Of a DNA stretch of 64,000 nt, positions 25,916-37,368 are shown piece after piece. Source of the stretch: Candidatus Zixiibacteriota bacterium (lineage in GTDB: Bacteria; Zixibacteria; MSB-5A5; GN15; FEB-12). The position numbers and the translations under genes were made by a program. Within the stretch, counting starts at the first letter, position 1, and the number at the start of each line of letters is the position of its first letter. The DNA lies in assembly GCA_040752815.1 (NCBI GenBank), contig JBFMGC010000010.1, forward strand, positions 1 through 64,000. Reading direction: 5' to 3'. Below the pieces are notes generated by a model that did no database searches, was not told the DNA's origin, and saw only the letters and a program-made list of their open reading frames with translations.

Positions 25916-26665
25916 TTAACGGAGGTACTCGGCCAGGCGGTCGCGGAATTCGGCTTTGGGGATGTCGGAATGAAGATCGCCGTCGACGGCAATCGATATC
26001 TGATGCGTCTCCTCGGAGACTACTACCACTACCGCGTCGGAGACCTCGCTCACGCCGATTGCCGCTTTATGGCGCATGCCGTAAAGCTTGTGATACCGAG
26101 GATTGGTAGTCAGTGGCAGCGAAGTGGCGGCGGCCTCGATTGTCTCGCCGGAGATAATCACCGCGCCGTCATGCAGGGGCGTGTACGGCGTAAACAGGGT
26201 AATCAAGAGTTCCGAGGACAGTTCCGAGTTTACCGCCTTGCCGGTCTCGGCGAAATTTCGAAGGCCGGTGTGCCGCTGGATCACGATCAGCGCCCCGTAG
26301 CCCAGCTCGGCCAGGCGAAGCGTGGCCCTGGCGACCTCACTCAGAACTTTCTTCTGCTCCAGGGGAATGAGCATGCGCATGAGCCGGTTTTGCCCGATAC
26401 TGGCCAGCGCCGAACGCAGCTCCGGCTGAAACACTACAACCAGCACGATAATGCCGAATGTAGCGAGCGTGGAAAACATCCAGGCGAGCCCCTCAAGTTG
26501 AAACCAGTACGACGCCACCGCGATCAGGGCCAGCAGCAGCAGCCCGACAATGATTTGCGCTGAGCGTGTCCCCCTGGTCAGGCGGAGAACCTGATATATG
26601 ATAAACGAGACAATTAGGACATCGATCAGGTCTTTGAAACCGAAATGCAGGAATTCGAACTGCAT
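25916..26665 (-). CDS. cdaA: Diadenylate cyclase CdaA (c-di-AMP synthase)
   Basis: 249 residues. Three transmembrane helices (DVLIVSFIIYQVL, IIVGLLLLALIAVASYW, FGIIVLVVVFQ) precede a DAC domain. The catalytic DGA motif is at 166-168 (LHDGAVIIS). The second motif reads GMRHKAAIGVSE, so the usual RHR is RHK. The enzyme joins two ATP into c-di-AMP, a messenger for turgor and envelope control. Its ATG is three bases after the folP stop, and cdaA next to folP and ftsH is a common order. No CdaR regulator follows. Confidence 0.95.
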   Translation of the reverse strand: MQFEFLHFGFKDLIDVLIVSFIIYQVLRLTRGTRSAQIIVGLLLLALIAVASYWFQLEGLAWMFSTLATFGIIVLVVVFQPELRSALASIGQNRLMRMLIPLEQKKVLSEVARATLRLAELGYGALIVIQRHTGLRNFAETGKAVNSELSSELLITLFTPYTPLHDGAVIISGETIEAAATSLPLTTNPRYHKLYGMRHKAAIGVSEVSDAVVVVVSEETHQISIAVDGDLHSDIPKAEFRDRLAEYLR

Positions 26666-26668
26666 CGT

Positions 26669-27553
26669 TTATCCCGCCGCTCTGATACCCTGGAAAACTC
26701 TGAGCGCTTCGACTGTCGGCGCCACGTCATGAACCCTTACGAAATCGGCCCCGTTAGCCACTGCAGCTACAGTGGCGGCAATTGACCCGCCCAGACGCTT
26801 GTCGGGTGTCTCACTCGACTTGGACAACATCCCAATAAACGACTTCCGCGACGCCCCCACCATTACGGGCGCACCGAAGCGCTTGAACCGAGAAATCCCC
26901 GCGAGCAATTCGAGATTGTCGGAAAGACGCTTGCCGAAACCTATCCCCGGATCGAGTATGATCCTGGATCGATCAACACCGCGATCGTCACAAAATCGTA
27001 GCCGCTCCTCGAAGAACGAGGCTACCTCGGCGACACAATTGTCATAATGAGGGTCCACCTGCATATCGCGCGGCGTACCCTTCATGTGCATCAGCACTAC
27101 CGGCACTTTGGAGGCGGCGATTAATGGAGCCATAGCCGGGTCGTGGCGAAGCGCCGAGATGTCGTTGACTATCACCGCGCCGGCATCAATGGCTGCTTGC
27201 GCGGTGGCAGCACGGTAAGTGTCGATGGAAATGCATATGTCGCTTTCGGCGGCGAGCTGACTGAGCACCGGGATTACACGCCGTAATTCTTCGGCTGGCT
27301 CGATGGGCGTCGCACCCGGACGCGACGATTCCCCGCCGATGTCTACGATATCCGCACCTTCCTCGATCATTTGATGCGCCCGCGCCAGAGCCTGCGCAAT
27401 TGTCACGTACCGCCCACCGTCGGAGAATGAATCCGGCGTGACATTAAGCACACCCATAACCAGCGGCCGCACGAGGGATAACTCACGGCCGGTAGCCAGA
27501 CGGATAACTCGTTTGGCCTCTTCGGGTTTGACCGTTGCATTTCTATCAGCCAT
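26669..27553 (-). CDS. folP: Dihydropteroate synthase
   Basis: 294 residues of the pterin-binding TIM barrel: VMGVLNVTPDSFSDGG at strand 1, GADIVDIGGESSRPGA, ISIDTYRA, VNDISALRHDP, PVVLMHMKGTP, IILDPGIGFGKRLSDN and VGASRKSFIG. It condenses p-aminobenzoate with hydroxymethyl-dihydropterin diphosphate in folate synthesis. No strong ribosome site precedes ATG 27553. It lies between ftsH and cdaA on the same strand. Confidence 0.97.
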   Translation of the reverse strand: MADRNATVKPEEAKRVIRLATGRELSLVRPLVMGVLNVTPDSFSDGGRYVTIAQALARAHQMIEEGADIVDIGGESSRPGATPIEPAEELRRVIPVLSQLAAESDICISIDTYRAATAQAAIDAGAVIVNDISALRHDPAMAPLIAASKVPVVLMHMKGTPRDMQVDPHYDNCVAEVASFFEERLRFCDDRGVDRSRIILDPGIGFGKRLSDNLELLAGISRFKRFGAPVMVGASRKSFIGMLSKSSETPDKRLGGSIAATVAAVANGADFVRVHDVAPTVEALRVFQGIRAAG

Positions 27554-27677
27554 AGCCGTGGTCGCATAGTAAGAAACTCGCGGAGAAAAAACAACGGCAA
27601 TTCGAGTGGGACAATTACTTGTATCAACCGAAGAAAGAAGGCCGATCGGAATCGTGATCGGGCTGAGTGAAGCGAGT

Positions 27678-29639
27678 TTATTTGCTGGGCGCAGGGGTAG
27701 GGTTCACCACGGGTTCGGTGTCACCTGGATGCGCCTTGATAATCTCATCGACCTCGTGGCTATCGATAATCTCTTTTTCGAGCAACGCCTTGGCCAGCTT
27801 GTGCAGCTTTTCCATGTGCTGTGTGATGATGCCGCGCGCGGTCTCTTCTGCCTGCTCTATAAACCGGCGAATTTCCTGATCGATAATCACTGCGGTTGAC
27901 TCGGAGTAGTCCTGGTGGCGCTGGATCTCGCGTCCGAGAAACAGATGCTCCTCGGTGCGGCCAAAGGTCACCGGTCCGAGCTTGTCTGACATCCCCCAGT
28001 TGCAGACCATTTTGCGGGCCAGCTTGGTGGCGCGTTCCAGATCGTTCCCCGCTCCGGTGTCGATCTGGTTGAACACGAGTAGTTCCGCCGTCCGGCCGCC
28101 CATGAATACCGCCAGCTGGGCCTCGAGGAATTCCCGCGAGTGCACGTGGCGCTCGTCGACCGGCAGCGACTGGGTCACTCCCAACGCCATACCGCGCGGG
28201 ATAATCGTGACCTTGTGAATCGGGTCGGCTTTGGGGAGCATCTTGGACACGAGCGTGTGACCGGCTTCATGATAAGCGAGTATCTTCTTCTCCTGTTCGG
28301 CGATCACCAGCGACTTTCGCTCCGAACCCATCATCACCTTGTCCTTGGCGTCTTCGAAGTCCCGCATGTTTACGGAGTCGTGGTTGCGCCGCGCCGCCAG
28401 AAGCGCCGCCTCGTTCACCATGTTGGCCAGATCGGCCCCGGTCATGCCGGGAGTGCCGCGGGCCACAACTGACAGGTCGACATCGTCCGCAGTCTTCACC
28501 TTGCGGGAATGGACTTTGAGAATCCCCTCGCGCCCCTTGGCGTCAGGCGAATCGACCACGATCTGGCGATCGAATCGGCCCGGGCGAAGCAGCGCCGGGT
28601 CGAGCACATCGGGACGGTTGGTCGCCGCGATCAGAATAACGCCCTCGTTCGATTCGAAACCGTCCATTTCGACCAGCAACTGATTGAGGGTTTGCTCGCG
28701 CTCATCGTGGCCGCCGCCCAAACCGGCGCCGCGATGACGGCCGACCGCATCGATCTCATCGATGAAAATGATGCACGGGGCGTTTTTCTTGCCCTGCTCG
28801 AAAAGATCGCGCACCCGGCTGGCGCCGACACCGACAAACATCTCCACAAAATCGGAGCCGGACATCGAAAAGAACGGCACATCGGCCTCTCCCGCGACCG
28901 CCCGCGCCAGCAGCGTCTTGCCCGTTCCGGGAGGACCGAGCAGAAGCGCCCCCTTGGGAATCTTGCCGCCCAGCTTCTGGAATTTGCCCGGTTCGCGCAG
29001 GAACTCGATAATCTCCTGAAGTTCTTCCTTGGCTTCTTCCGCACCGGCGACGTCGTTGAAATTGACCCGCGGACGTTCATCCGTGAGAAGCCGCGCCTTG
29101 CTCTTGCCGAATGAGAACAGACCCCGCGCCCCCGCTCCACCCTGCATCTGGCGAAGGAAGAATATCCAGACCAAAATCAGCAGCAGCCAGGGACCGACCG
29201 TGATGAGTATTGAGAAGAAGTCGGGGCCTTCCATCTTGGCGGTGATCTTGACGCCCTTGGCTTCGAGACGATTCACGAGTTCATAGTTGAGGTCGGCAAA
29301 GGGGATACGCGTGGTGAACTTCGATGCCGGTTCGTTGGCGGGCGACGCCGCAAAGGTTTTGGCCTTGAGCAGCTTGCCCTCGATCTCACGGTCAGAAAAC
29401 GTCACTTCGGCGACATTGCCCGAATCGATTTCCTGAACAAACTCAGTGTATGTAATCTCGACCGAACCCTGATCGAAACCGGCGAAGTACTGGTAGGTGA
29501 CAAACACCAGCAGGAACAGCGCCAGCCAGAAGAGCATGGATCGGCCCGAGCCCCACAGCTTCGGCTGGGGCTTCGGGTTTTCGTCGCGGTTACGCGGCGA
29601 CGAGGGCCGGCGACGTTCTCTGTTATCGGGCATGCTCAC
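27678..29639 (-). CDS. ftsH: ATP-dependent zinc metalloprotease FtsH
   Basis: 653 residues from GTG 29639 (GGAG five bases upstream). Two membrane segments (about 34-51 and 141-163) flank a periplasmic domain of about 90 residues. The AAA+ module has Walker A GPPGTGKT at 235-242 and Walker B IIFIDEID at 290-297, followed by the second region of homology ending [10 protein letters not shown]. The zinc site HEAGH is at 457-461. The enzyme degrades misfolded membrane proteins and short-lived regulators such as LpxC. The N-terminal 30 residues are basic, proline-rich and longer than usual. Confidence 0.97.
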   Translation of the reverse strand: MSMPDNRERRRPSSPRNRDENPKPQPKLWGSGRSMLFWLALFLLVFVTYQYFAGFDQGSVEITYTEFVQEIDSGNVAEVTFSDREIEGKLLKAKTFAASPANEPASKFTTRIPFADLNYELVNRLEAKGVKITAKMEGPDFFSILITVGPWLLLILVWIFFLRQMQGGAGARGLFSFGKSKARLLTDERPRVNFNDVAGAEEAKEELQEIIEFLREPGKFQKLGGKIPKGALLLGPPGTGKTLLARAVAGEADVPFFSMSGSDFVEMFVGVGASRVRDLFEQGKKNAPCIIFIDEIDAVGRHRGAGLGGGHDEREQTLNQLLVEMDGFESNEGVILIAATNRPDVLDPALLRPGRFDRQIVVDSPDAKGREGILKVHSRKVKTADDVDLSVVARGTPGMTGADLANMVNEAALLAARRNHDSVNMRDFEDAKDKVMMGSERKSLVIAEQEKKILAYHEAGHTLVSKMLPKADPIHKVTIIPRGMALGVTQSLPVDERHVHSREFLEAQLAVFMGGRTAELLVFNQIDTGAGNDLERATKLARKMVCNWGMSDKLGPVTFGRTEEHLFLGREIQRHQDYSESTAVIIDQEIRRFIEQAEETARGIITQHMEKLHKLAKALLEKEIIDSHEVDEIIKAHPGDTEPVVNPTPAPSK

Positions 29640-29727
29640 TCTATCTCCGTCTTGCCGCCTGTGGCATATTCGTTGTTACCGCACGGCAAGGTTATTATTC
29701 AAAGTATCGGCTCTTTTCCCGGACAGC

Positions 29728-30279
29728 CTACTTTTCGACCATTCGCCCAACAAACGGCAGATTCCGGTACTTCTGCGTATTGTCAAGACCATAGCCGATT
29801 ACAAACTCATTTCCGACCGCGAATCCCCGATACTTAATGCTTATACGGGTACGATGGCTGGCCGGTTTATCCAGCAGAGTAACAATCTCAAGCGAGGCCG
29901 GTTCCTCCTTTTGCAGCCACTGCATGACAGTCGAGACGGTGCGCGCCGAGTCGATGACCCCGTCAACTAATAGCACATGCTTTCCCTTGAGAGGTATCTG
30001 GGAGCCGCCGCTGAAGCTGATTTCGGTCTCGCGGCTGGTGCCGACCCGGTACGACGCCGCCGAGACGAATTCCAGCTCGATCGGCAGACCGATCTGGCGA
30101 ATGAGATCGGCCATGAAGATCACGCAACTCTTCAGCACGCCGATCAGCACGACGGTCTTCCCGGCGTAGTCACTCGTGATTTGGGCGCCCAACTCTACCA
30201 CGCGCTTGTGAATCGTGTACTGGTCCAGCAAAAGCTCAAACGGTTGAGCCGCCGGTTTTTTTTCTGACGCTGACGGCAA
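29728..30279 (-). CDS. hpt: Hypoxanthine phosphoribosyltransferase-like protein
   Basis: 183 residues. The family layout is clear: TVVLIGVLKSCVIFMADLIRQI, ELEFVSAASYRVGT, VLLVDGVIDSARTVSTVMQWL, VVTLLDKPASHR and FVIGYGLDN. However the PRPP motif, normally VEDIIDTG, reads VDGVIDSA, so one of the paired acidic residues is replaced by Gly and the phosphate loop is altered. It probably salvages hypoxanthine/guanine but could have changed activity. The start is TTG 30279 with AAGGA nine bases before. It overlaps tilS by 44 bases and contains an A8 run in the overlap. Confidence 0.88.
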   Translation of the reverse strand: MPSASEKKPAAQPFELLLDQYTIHKRVVELGAQITSDYAGKTVVLIGVLKSCVIFMADLIRQIGLPIELEFVSAASYRVGTSRETEISFSGGSQIPLKGKHVLLVDGVIDSARTVSTVMQWLQKEEPASLEIVTLLDKPASHRTRISIKYRGFAVGNEFVIGYGLDNTQKYRNLPFVGRMVEK

Positions 30280-31660
30280 CGGTCAAAGTCCTTCTTGTTT
30301 TGTCGTCCACTTTCGCCCGATCGGCGATTTCCTGTCCCACGATCCAAACCGGCCCGTGCTGATCGCACAGCAGGAGGATTTCGTCGCGCAACGGCCGCGG
30401 TACTTTGCGATCGGTAAGAAAATCGCCGACTTTCTTGTGCCCTTTCATGCCCAGCGGCTGGAAGCGGTCGCCCGGGCGCGCGGAGCGTACCTCCAGCGGC
30501 GGCGCAAGCCGATCCCAGTCGAGCACCACGCAATTGGCGCCACGCTGCTTGGGCATGACTTTACGGCTTCGCTTTCGCACATTGCCGGCAAAAGTGAGGC
30601 GGGGCCGATTGAGTTCTAACCTGCGCCCCGGCTCGAAAGCGGCCTGAACACTTTCCGCGCGCTTTCGCCAGACGTACAGCGTTTCACCGGCAACTGCGGC
30701 CCGCACCTGATTGGGAAGCGTAAGCGTTCCGGTTCCGGTCATGGCCAGGCCGTCCAGCCGATCAAGCGCCTCTTTGTCAGGGCCGTAGCTTCCAGGGCAA
30801 GTTACTTTCAGACAATACCTTAGCAGCCTGCGCCGCTTCCACTTAGCATAAGTCCTGAAAGCCGCACACGCAAGCTCAATCTTGCCGCCGGGAGTGATTC
30901 GCGTCGCCCTGCGGGCGGCACGCGCCACCATGCCCTCAAGAAACTCGTCTTCGTCCCTGATCGTGTCCGCCAGGGCTCGAATGGCTGAATCCGCCTGTGG
31001 ATTCAGATTGCGCCTGATTTCGGGCAGAAGTTTGTGGCGAATCCAATTGCGGCGGTACTTAAGAGAGCGGTTGCTGACATCCTCGCACCAGCTCAGGTGC
31101 TGTTTTTCAAGGTAGCTCAGGATTTCGGAGCGAGTCAGATCGAGCAGCGGCCGAATGTACGGCCCGCGACGATACGGCATCCCTGCCAGACCCGATGGTC
31201 CGGTGCCGCGCACCAGGCGAAACAGGATTGTCTCGACCTGATCGTCAGCCTGATGCCCCAAAGCGACACGATCAAAACGCTGCGACTCGGCCAATCGCGC
31301 GAAAACTCCGTAGCGAACCTCTCGCGCGGTTTCTTCGATACCAAGACGGCGCTTCTTCGCCAGCGTGGGGACATCTTCACGCATGACAGTCAGGGGTACG
31401 CCGAGATTGTCACACAGGCCCTGACAGAAGCGTTCTTCTCTTTTGGCGGCGCGGGGACGAATCTGATGATTGACATAGACCGCAGCGAGTGTCAGGCGAT
31501 AGGTCTTTCGCAGTCGCCACAGTACGTGCAGGAGCGCGACAGAGTCCGGGCCTCCGGAGAGCGCGACCAGAACTCCTTGCCCTTTTTCGAGCAGGTTGTG
31601 AGTCTCTATGGTCTGCCTGACTTTCTCCAGCGTAGTCACGAGGGGAAGATAGGTAATCAT
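30236..31660 (-). CDS. tilS: tRNA(Ile)-lysidine synthase TilS
   Basis: 474 residues. The PP-loop ATPase signature VALSGGPDSVALLH (SGGPDS at 35-40) begins the N-terminal domain; ALGHQADDQVETILFRLVRGTGPSGLAGM is the second family block. The C-terminal substrate-recognition domains extend to RKKTGGSTV. It attaches lysine to C34 of the CAU-anticodon tRNA so that it reads AUA as isoleucine, an essential activity. The order tilS-hpt-ftsH is widespread in bacteria, which supports both calls. Divergent from purL across a 230-base gap. Confidence 0.95.
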   Translation of the reverse strand: MITYLPLVTTLEKVRQTIETHNLLEKGQGVLVALSGGPDSVALLHVLWRLRKTYRLTLAAVYVNHQIRPRAAKREERFCQGLCDNLGVPLTVMREDVPTLAKKRRLGIEETAREVRYGVFARLAESQRFDRVALGHQADDQVETILFRLVRGTGPSGLAGMPYRRGPYIRPLLDLTRSEILSYLEKQHLSWCEDVSNRSLKYRRNWIRHKLLPEIRRNLNPQADSAIRALADTIRDEDEFLEGMVARAARRATRITPGGKIELACAAFRTYAKWKRRRLLRYCLKVTCPGSYGPDKEALDRLDGLAMTGTGTLTLPNQVRAAVAGETLYVWRKRAESVQAAFEPGRRLELNRPRLTFAGNVRKRSRKVMPKQRGANCVVLDWDRLAPPLEVRSARPGDRFQPLGMKGHKKVGDFLTDRKVPRPLRDEILLLCDQHGPVWIVGQEIADRAKVDDKTRRTLTVAVSVRKKTGGSTV

Positions 31661-31712
31661 GTTGGAAACGGAACAAAAAAGGGCGAGTAGTCGTGGGCGA
31701 CTTCCTCCCGCT

Positions 31713-31817
31713 GATCGGCAGGGCTCCGTCCCTGCCGGTGTTCATCGCGGCAGGCGCAGAGGACCGCCGATCAAAGAACACGCCCTCTATCTGATCGGCA
31801 GGGCTCCGACGCTGCCG
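31713..31817. repeat. Two dispersed palindromes, family C copies 1 and 2
   Basis: Copy 1 (31713-31737) and copy 2 (31793-31817) share the frame GATCGGCAGGGCTCCG...CTGCCG in the tilS-purL divergent gap. Copy 1 is identical over 25 bases to the reverse complement of 35391-35415. Confidence 0.85.
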
Positions 31818-31891
31818 CGATTCCCCATTCCCTGTTGACCCCACCCCAATCGGCCTCTATATTCGGCCTTTCAACGATGAAAGGGTCGCAC

Positions 31892-34138
<2,247 letters not shown>

Positions 34139-34153
34139 GTGCGTAGATACAAC

Positions 34154-34326
34154 CGGTGGCCCACCCGCTTGCGGGTGGGATGGCTGTGACACTCGCGAAA
34201 CGAACGGTGTCGGGTTTCGCGCTCAATCGGATGCTGCGCGGAACCCGACGTACAAGCCAAGTGAAGTGTAGGTCGGGACGTTTACGGTCCCGACAAGATG
34301 TCGGGATGACGTACATCCCGAGCTAC
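34154..34326. repeat. Cluster of three dispersed palindromes (families B, D, E)
   Basis: The purL-lpxH gap is almost filled by a family B unit (34154-34179), a family D unit (34209-34253) and a composite E unit (34268-34326) with GTCGGGATG...CATCCCGAGCTAC at its end. All three have near-identical copies elsewhere in the window (6905, 6832, 3932). Confidence 0.8.
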
Positions 34327-34348
34327 TAATGAGTTCGAACAGGATAAG

Positions 34349-35074
34349 ATGGCCTTATACGTATTCTCAGACGCTCACCTCGGCTGCGACTCTCCCCCGC
34401 AGGAGGCGGAGAAGGTCGCTAAGCTCGGCGAACTCTGCGCCCTGGTCCGCAAGGACGGCGACCGTCTGGTGATCCTCGGCGACCTGTTCGATTTCTGGTT
34501 CGAGTACAAGCACGCTATCCCGAAAGAGCACACCGATGTCCTGCTGATGTTGCGGGATCTGGTCAAGCGAGGCATCCGTATTGACTATGTCAGCGGCAAT
34601 CATGATTTCTGGATGGACGACTACTTTGAGAGACAGATCGGGTTGTTTCTGCACCGAGACAAACTCGATCTGAAACACGCCGGCCTCCGTTTTCACATGA
34701 CCCATGGCGACGGCCTCGCCCGTGCTGACCGGGGATACCGCGTTTTGAAGCGTGTGCTGCGTAATCCGGTTAATGTCTGGTTATACCGAAAACTCCCACC
34801 CGACTGGGCGATCCCTCTGGCCAAGTGGGTATCGGGTTCATCGCGAGATCACACCTCGAAGCGCGATCACACTTTCGCTCCGGACTATGAACAGTATGCC
34901 GAGAGCAAACTTCGCGAAGGGTACGATGTCGTAATGATCGGCCATTTGCACATTCCCACGCATAAAAAGCTCGGCGCCGGAATCTATGTGAATACCGGCG
35001 ATTTCATTCGGCACTTTTCGTACGTGCGGGTGGATGATGCAGGTGTGGAGCTCAAGTACATGAGGGCTTTGTAG
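34349..35074 (+). CDS. lpxH: UDP-2,3-diacylglucosamine diphosphatase LpxH-like
   Basis: 241 residues of the calcineurin-like phosphoesterase fold. The metal-binding motifs are FSDAHLG, ILGDLFDFWFE, VSGNHDFW, THGDGLA and IGHLHIPTHKK. The length and the GDLFDFWFEYK signature match LpxH, which removes UMP from UDP-2,3-diacylglucosamine in lipid A synthesis. This points to a lipopolysaccharide-bearing outer membrane. No other lipid A gene is nearby; a palindrome cluster precedes it. Confidence 0.88.
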   Translation: MALYVFSDAHLGCDSPPQEAEKVAKLGELCALVRKDGDRLVILGDLFDFWFEYKHAIPKEHTDVLLMLRDLVKRGIRIDYVSGNHDFWMDDYFERQIGLFLHRDKLDLKHAGLRFHMTHGDGLARADRGYRVLKRVLRNPVNVWLYRKLPPDWAIPLAKWVSGSSRDHTSKRDHTFAPDYEQYAESKLREGYDVVMIGHLHIPTHKKLGAGIYVNTGDFIRHFSYVRVDDAGVELKYMRAL

Positions 35075-35113
35075 GTCGAAACCCCTGCGGTTTTGACTTC
35101 ATCACTCAGGATC

Positions 35114-35163
35114 GTAGGTCGGGTTCGCCCGGGTTGACCGGCTGAGCGGGCGAACCCGACATC
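35114..35163. repeat. Dispersed palindrome, family D copy 3
   Basis: GTAGGTCGGGTTCGCCC and GGGCGAACCCGACATCC form 13-15 bp inverted arms around a loop of about 18 bases. It resembles 6832-6879 and 34209-34253. Confidence 0.8.
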
Positions 35164-35172
35164 CGCTGTGGC

Positions 35173-35197
35173 GATCGGCAGGCCTCGGAGCCTGCCG
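35173..35197. repeat. Dispersed palindrome, family C copy 3
   Basis: GATCGGCAGGC and GCCTGCCG arms around CTCGGA. Related to 31713-31737 with changes in the centre. Confidence 0.75.
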
Positions 35198-35382
35198 CCA
35201 GCATAATAGTCAGCCTTCGACAGGCTCAGGGTGACTTGAGAGTCGACGGGCTCGAAGCAAACCCGCCCCACGAAACTAAAAGACTCTGCTCTTCCCCCGT
35301 CATGCCCGACCCGGTCGGCCATCCATGGCCACTCGCGTCCGACGCACGTGCCCCGCTACACGAGAGATGCAACCGTTCGCCC

Positions 35383-36375
35383 TCAACCTTCGGCAGGGAC
35401 GGAGCCCTGCCGATCGAAAAACGGGACACATCTCTCAATCAAACATGGCTCCGGCTTGCCGGCAAATGGCTCCTCTCTCTGCCAGCCGGTTTTGCCGGTG
35501 GCGCGAAAGCGCTCGAGGCGGCGGATCGTGATTTCCGCGAAGATAGGATCTATATCGATGGTAATGCAGCGGCGACCCAGTCGCTCACAGGCCAGCAAAG
35601 TCGTGCCCGAGTGCGCGAAGAAATCTATCACTGTGCCGCCCGGTTGCGATGAGGCCGCGATGATTCGCTCGATCGCCTTCAGCGGCTTCTGCGCGTAGCA
35701 GCCCGGCACGTTTTCCTCCATGCGGTAGAATACCTGCTGGATATCGACCCAGACATTTCCGGGGCGGATGCACTCGGAGTGCGATCGCTCCAGATTCTCC
35801 GTTCGGGATCCACCTACATCCTTATAGTACCCTCTGAGAATTTTCGGGATATCCGTGTACTGGACCTCAAACGACGGCTCGCCTTTCGTGTAGTAGAGCA
35901 GTTCCTGGCGGACGGCCATCCAGTTTTTCGGCGTGCCGTAACCGCGCTGATTGCGCATGGTGATGAATGAACGCGATTCAAACGGCGTCTCGGCCATCAT
36001 GGCCATAAACTGCGGGAGCGGTTGGAAGTGGCGCTTTTGGTCAGCTCCCAGCCAGACGTAGAGAGCGCTGTTTTCTGCCAATAGGTCATAGGTGATATCG
36101 ATCCACTATCGGCACCAGGCGACATAATCCTCCACCGGTCTCTGTTCGAAAGCGATCATGTTGTAGGGCGGATCATGCACCGCGAGAGTCGGGCGCGCCT
36201 GATCGATAATGAGCGATCTCACGAACCCCATATCGGCGGCATCGCCGCAAGCGACTACATGGCCGCGGAGCGGATCGCGCCAGATATCGCCTATGCTTAG
36301 GCGACAGGATGGCAGCCTTTGACAACGAACAGACTGATCAGACTGATCCCCAACATGAACACCAACTTTCGGCAC
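35383..36375 (-). pseudogene. Beta-class DNA N4/N6 methyltransferase split by in-frame amber codon
   Basis: One reading frame runs from GTG 36375 to 35383 with a single TAG at 36106-36108. Before it, 89 codons hold HVVACGDAADM and the catalytic DPPYN (68-72). After it come ALYVWLGADQ, the target-recognition region and the AdoMet motif IDFFAHSGTTLLACERLG. The order DPPY then motif I is beta class. The junction reads VAWCR-stop-WIDITYDLLAENSALYVW, collinear with intact relatives, so a point nonsense mutation is likely, unless amber is read through. The stop codon and last residues (QGSVPAEG) come from a family C palindrome. No cognate endonuclease is adjacent. Confidence 0.8.
35391..35415. repeat. 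Dispersed palindrome, family C copy 4
   Basis: Exact reverse complement of 31713-31737 over 25 bases. It overlaps the 3' end of the methyltransferase frame. Confidence 0.85.
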
Positions 36376-36423
36376 GACGACAAAGAAAGACGGCAGGTCA
36401 AGGGATCAACAAAAAGGTGACAC

Positions 36424-36453
36424 ACAAGAAAAGGCCCCGCTGTGGCAGGGCCT
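36424..36453 (-). terminator. Rho-independent terminator after the outer-membrane protein gene
   Basis: On the minus strand AGGCCCTGC-CACA-GCGGGGCCT (nine pairs, one G-T) is followed by TTTCTT. It lies about 27 bases after the stop at 36480. Confidence 0.88.
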
Positions 36454-36479
36454 ATCTTGGCTTAAACTAAACGTAGCTA

Positions 36480-37136
36480 CTAATTGCCGCCGAACATAAT
36501 CTTAATGCCCGCGCGAATCGGGACGTAGCTGGTGCTCTCACCTTCAGTCATGATGATCATGTACTTACCGTCGAACCAGAGTCCGGTCTTCGGGCTGAGC
36601 ATGTACTGGAACCCGGCACCGAATCCAAGAGTGAGATCAGTGGCACTAACATCGCTCATGTCGATAACCGTCGTTTCGCCAGCCTCGGTAACCGTTGCGT
36701 CATCGAAAGAGAGGTTGGTCATCCCGGCCGTGGCTACCAGATAGGGTACAAATGGTTTCGCTTCCTGGCCAGTACTAAACATGTACTTCACATCAGCTAG
36801 AAACTCCAGAGCGGTAAGGCCAAGCCCGTCGACAGTAGCAGTCGGGTCGACAGGACCAAAGTTGGCTTCGACCCATTCGATAAACTTGTCATCGTCAAAC
36901 GAGAACGAGCTGTACCCAATCGTAGCACCCACCTCTACCGCGGGGCTAACTTCGAACGCGAACCGCCCGGTTCCGCCGAAACCCATCTTCCAAAAGTCGC
37001 TAAAAGTCGAAGGGCTCATCGGCAATCCGAGTCCGCCGCCAAGATAAACAGCGGGTTTTGTTTCACCAGCGAACACTGTGCCACTCATGGCAATTACGAT
37101 TATGCCACATGTAGCGAGGAACAGTACTTTCTTCAT
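36480..37136 (-). CDS. Outer-membrane beta-barrel protein (OmpW/opacity type)
   Basis: 218 residues. The signal peptide MKKVLFLATCGIIVIAMSGTVFA is cut before GETKPAVYLGGGLGLP. The mature part shows alternating strands (RFAFEVSPAVEVGATIGYSSFSF, ADVKYMF, PFVPYLVATAGMTNLSF, DLTLGFGAGFQYML, TGLWFDGKYMIIM, VPIRAGIKIMFGGN), consistent with an eight-stranded barrel of the OmpA/opacity superfamily. Base composition is less GC-rich than the neighbours. CAAGGAGG lies before the ATG and a terminator follows, so it is a single-gene unit. The function (porin, adhesin or sensor) cannot be told. Confidence 0.85.
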   Translation of the reverse strand: MKKVLFLATCGIIVIAMSGTVFAGETKPAVYLGGGLGLPMSPSTFSDFWKMGFGGTGRFAFEVSPAVEVGATIGYSSFSFDDDKFIEWVEANFGPVDPTATVDGLGLTALEFLADVKYMFSTGQEAKPFVPYLVATAGMTNLSFDDATVTEAGETTVIDMSDVSATDLTLGFGAGFQYMLSPKTGLWFDGKYMIIMTEGESTSYVPIRAGIKIMFGGN

Positions 37137-37368
37137 AGAACCTCCTTGTAAAGTTTAGTAACCGGTTACTTGTCCAACCAATCGCCGCTATTCGGCCATT
37201 GCCTTCTTTGCTTGAGTCCCTTGACTCGGCCAAATCCGGCAGCAAAGAAGCCTCCATCAGACGGCTTTGTAAACAAAAAAATCCAATCCCATCAAAGTGA
37301 CTCAGGTTTCCGGTTTGCCCCGAGCGGAGATCAGATAGATTGAAGCCAATTCGACAGATATGTCTAAT

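Larger units (their letters stand above)
35075..35382. other. 308 bp gene-free region packed with palindromic repeats
   Basis: No gene is seen. A family D element (35114-35163) and a family C element (35173-35197) are followed by 'cgacaggctcagggtgac' (35218-35235) and GC-rich inverted pieces up to the broken methyltransferase gene. Confidence 0.7.
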
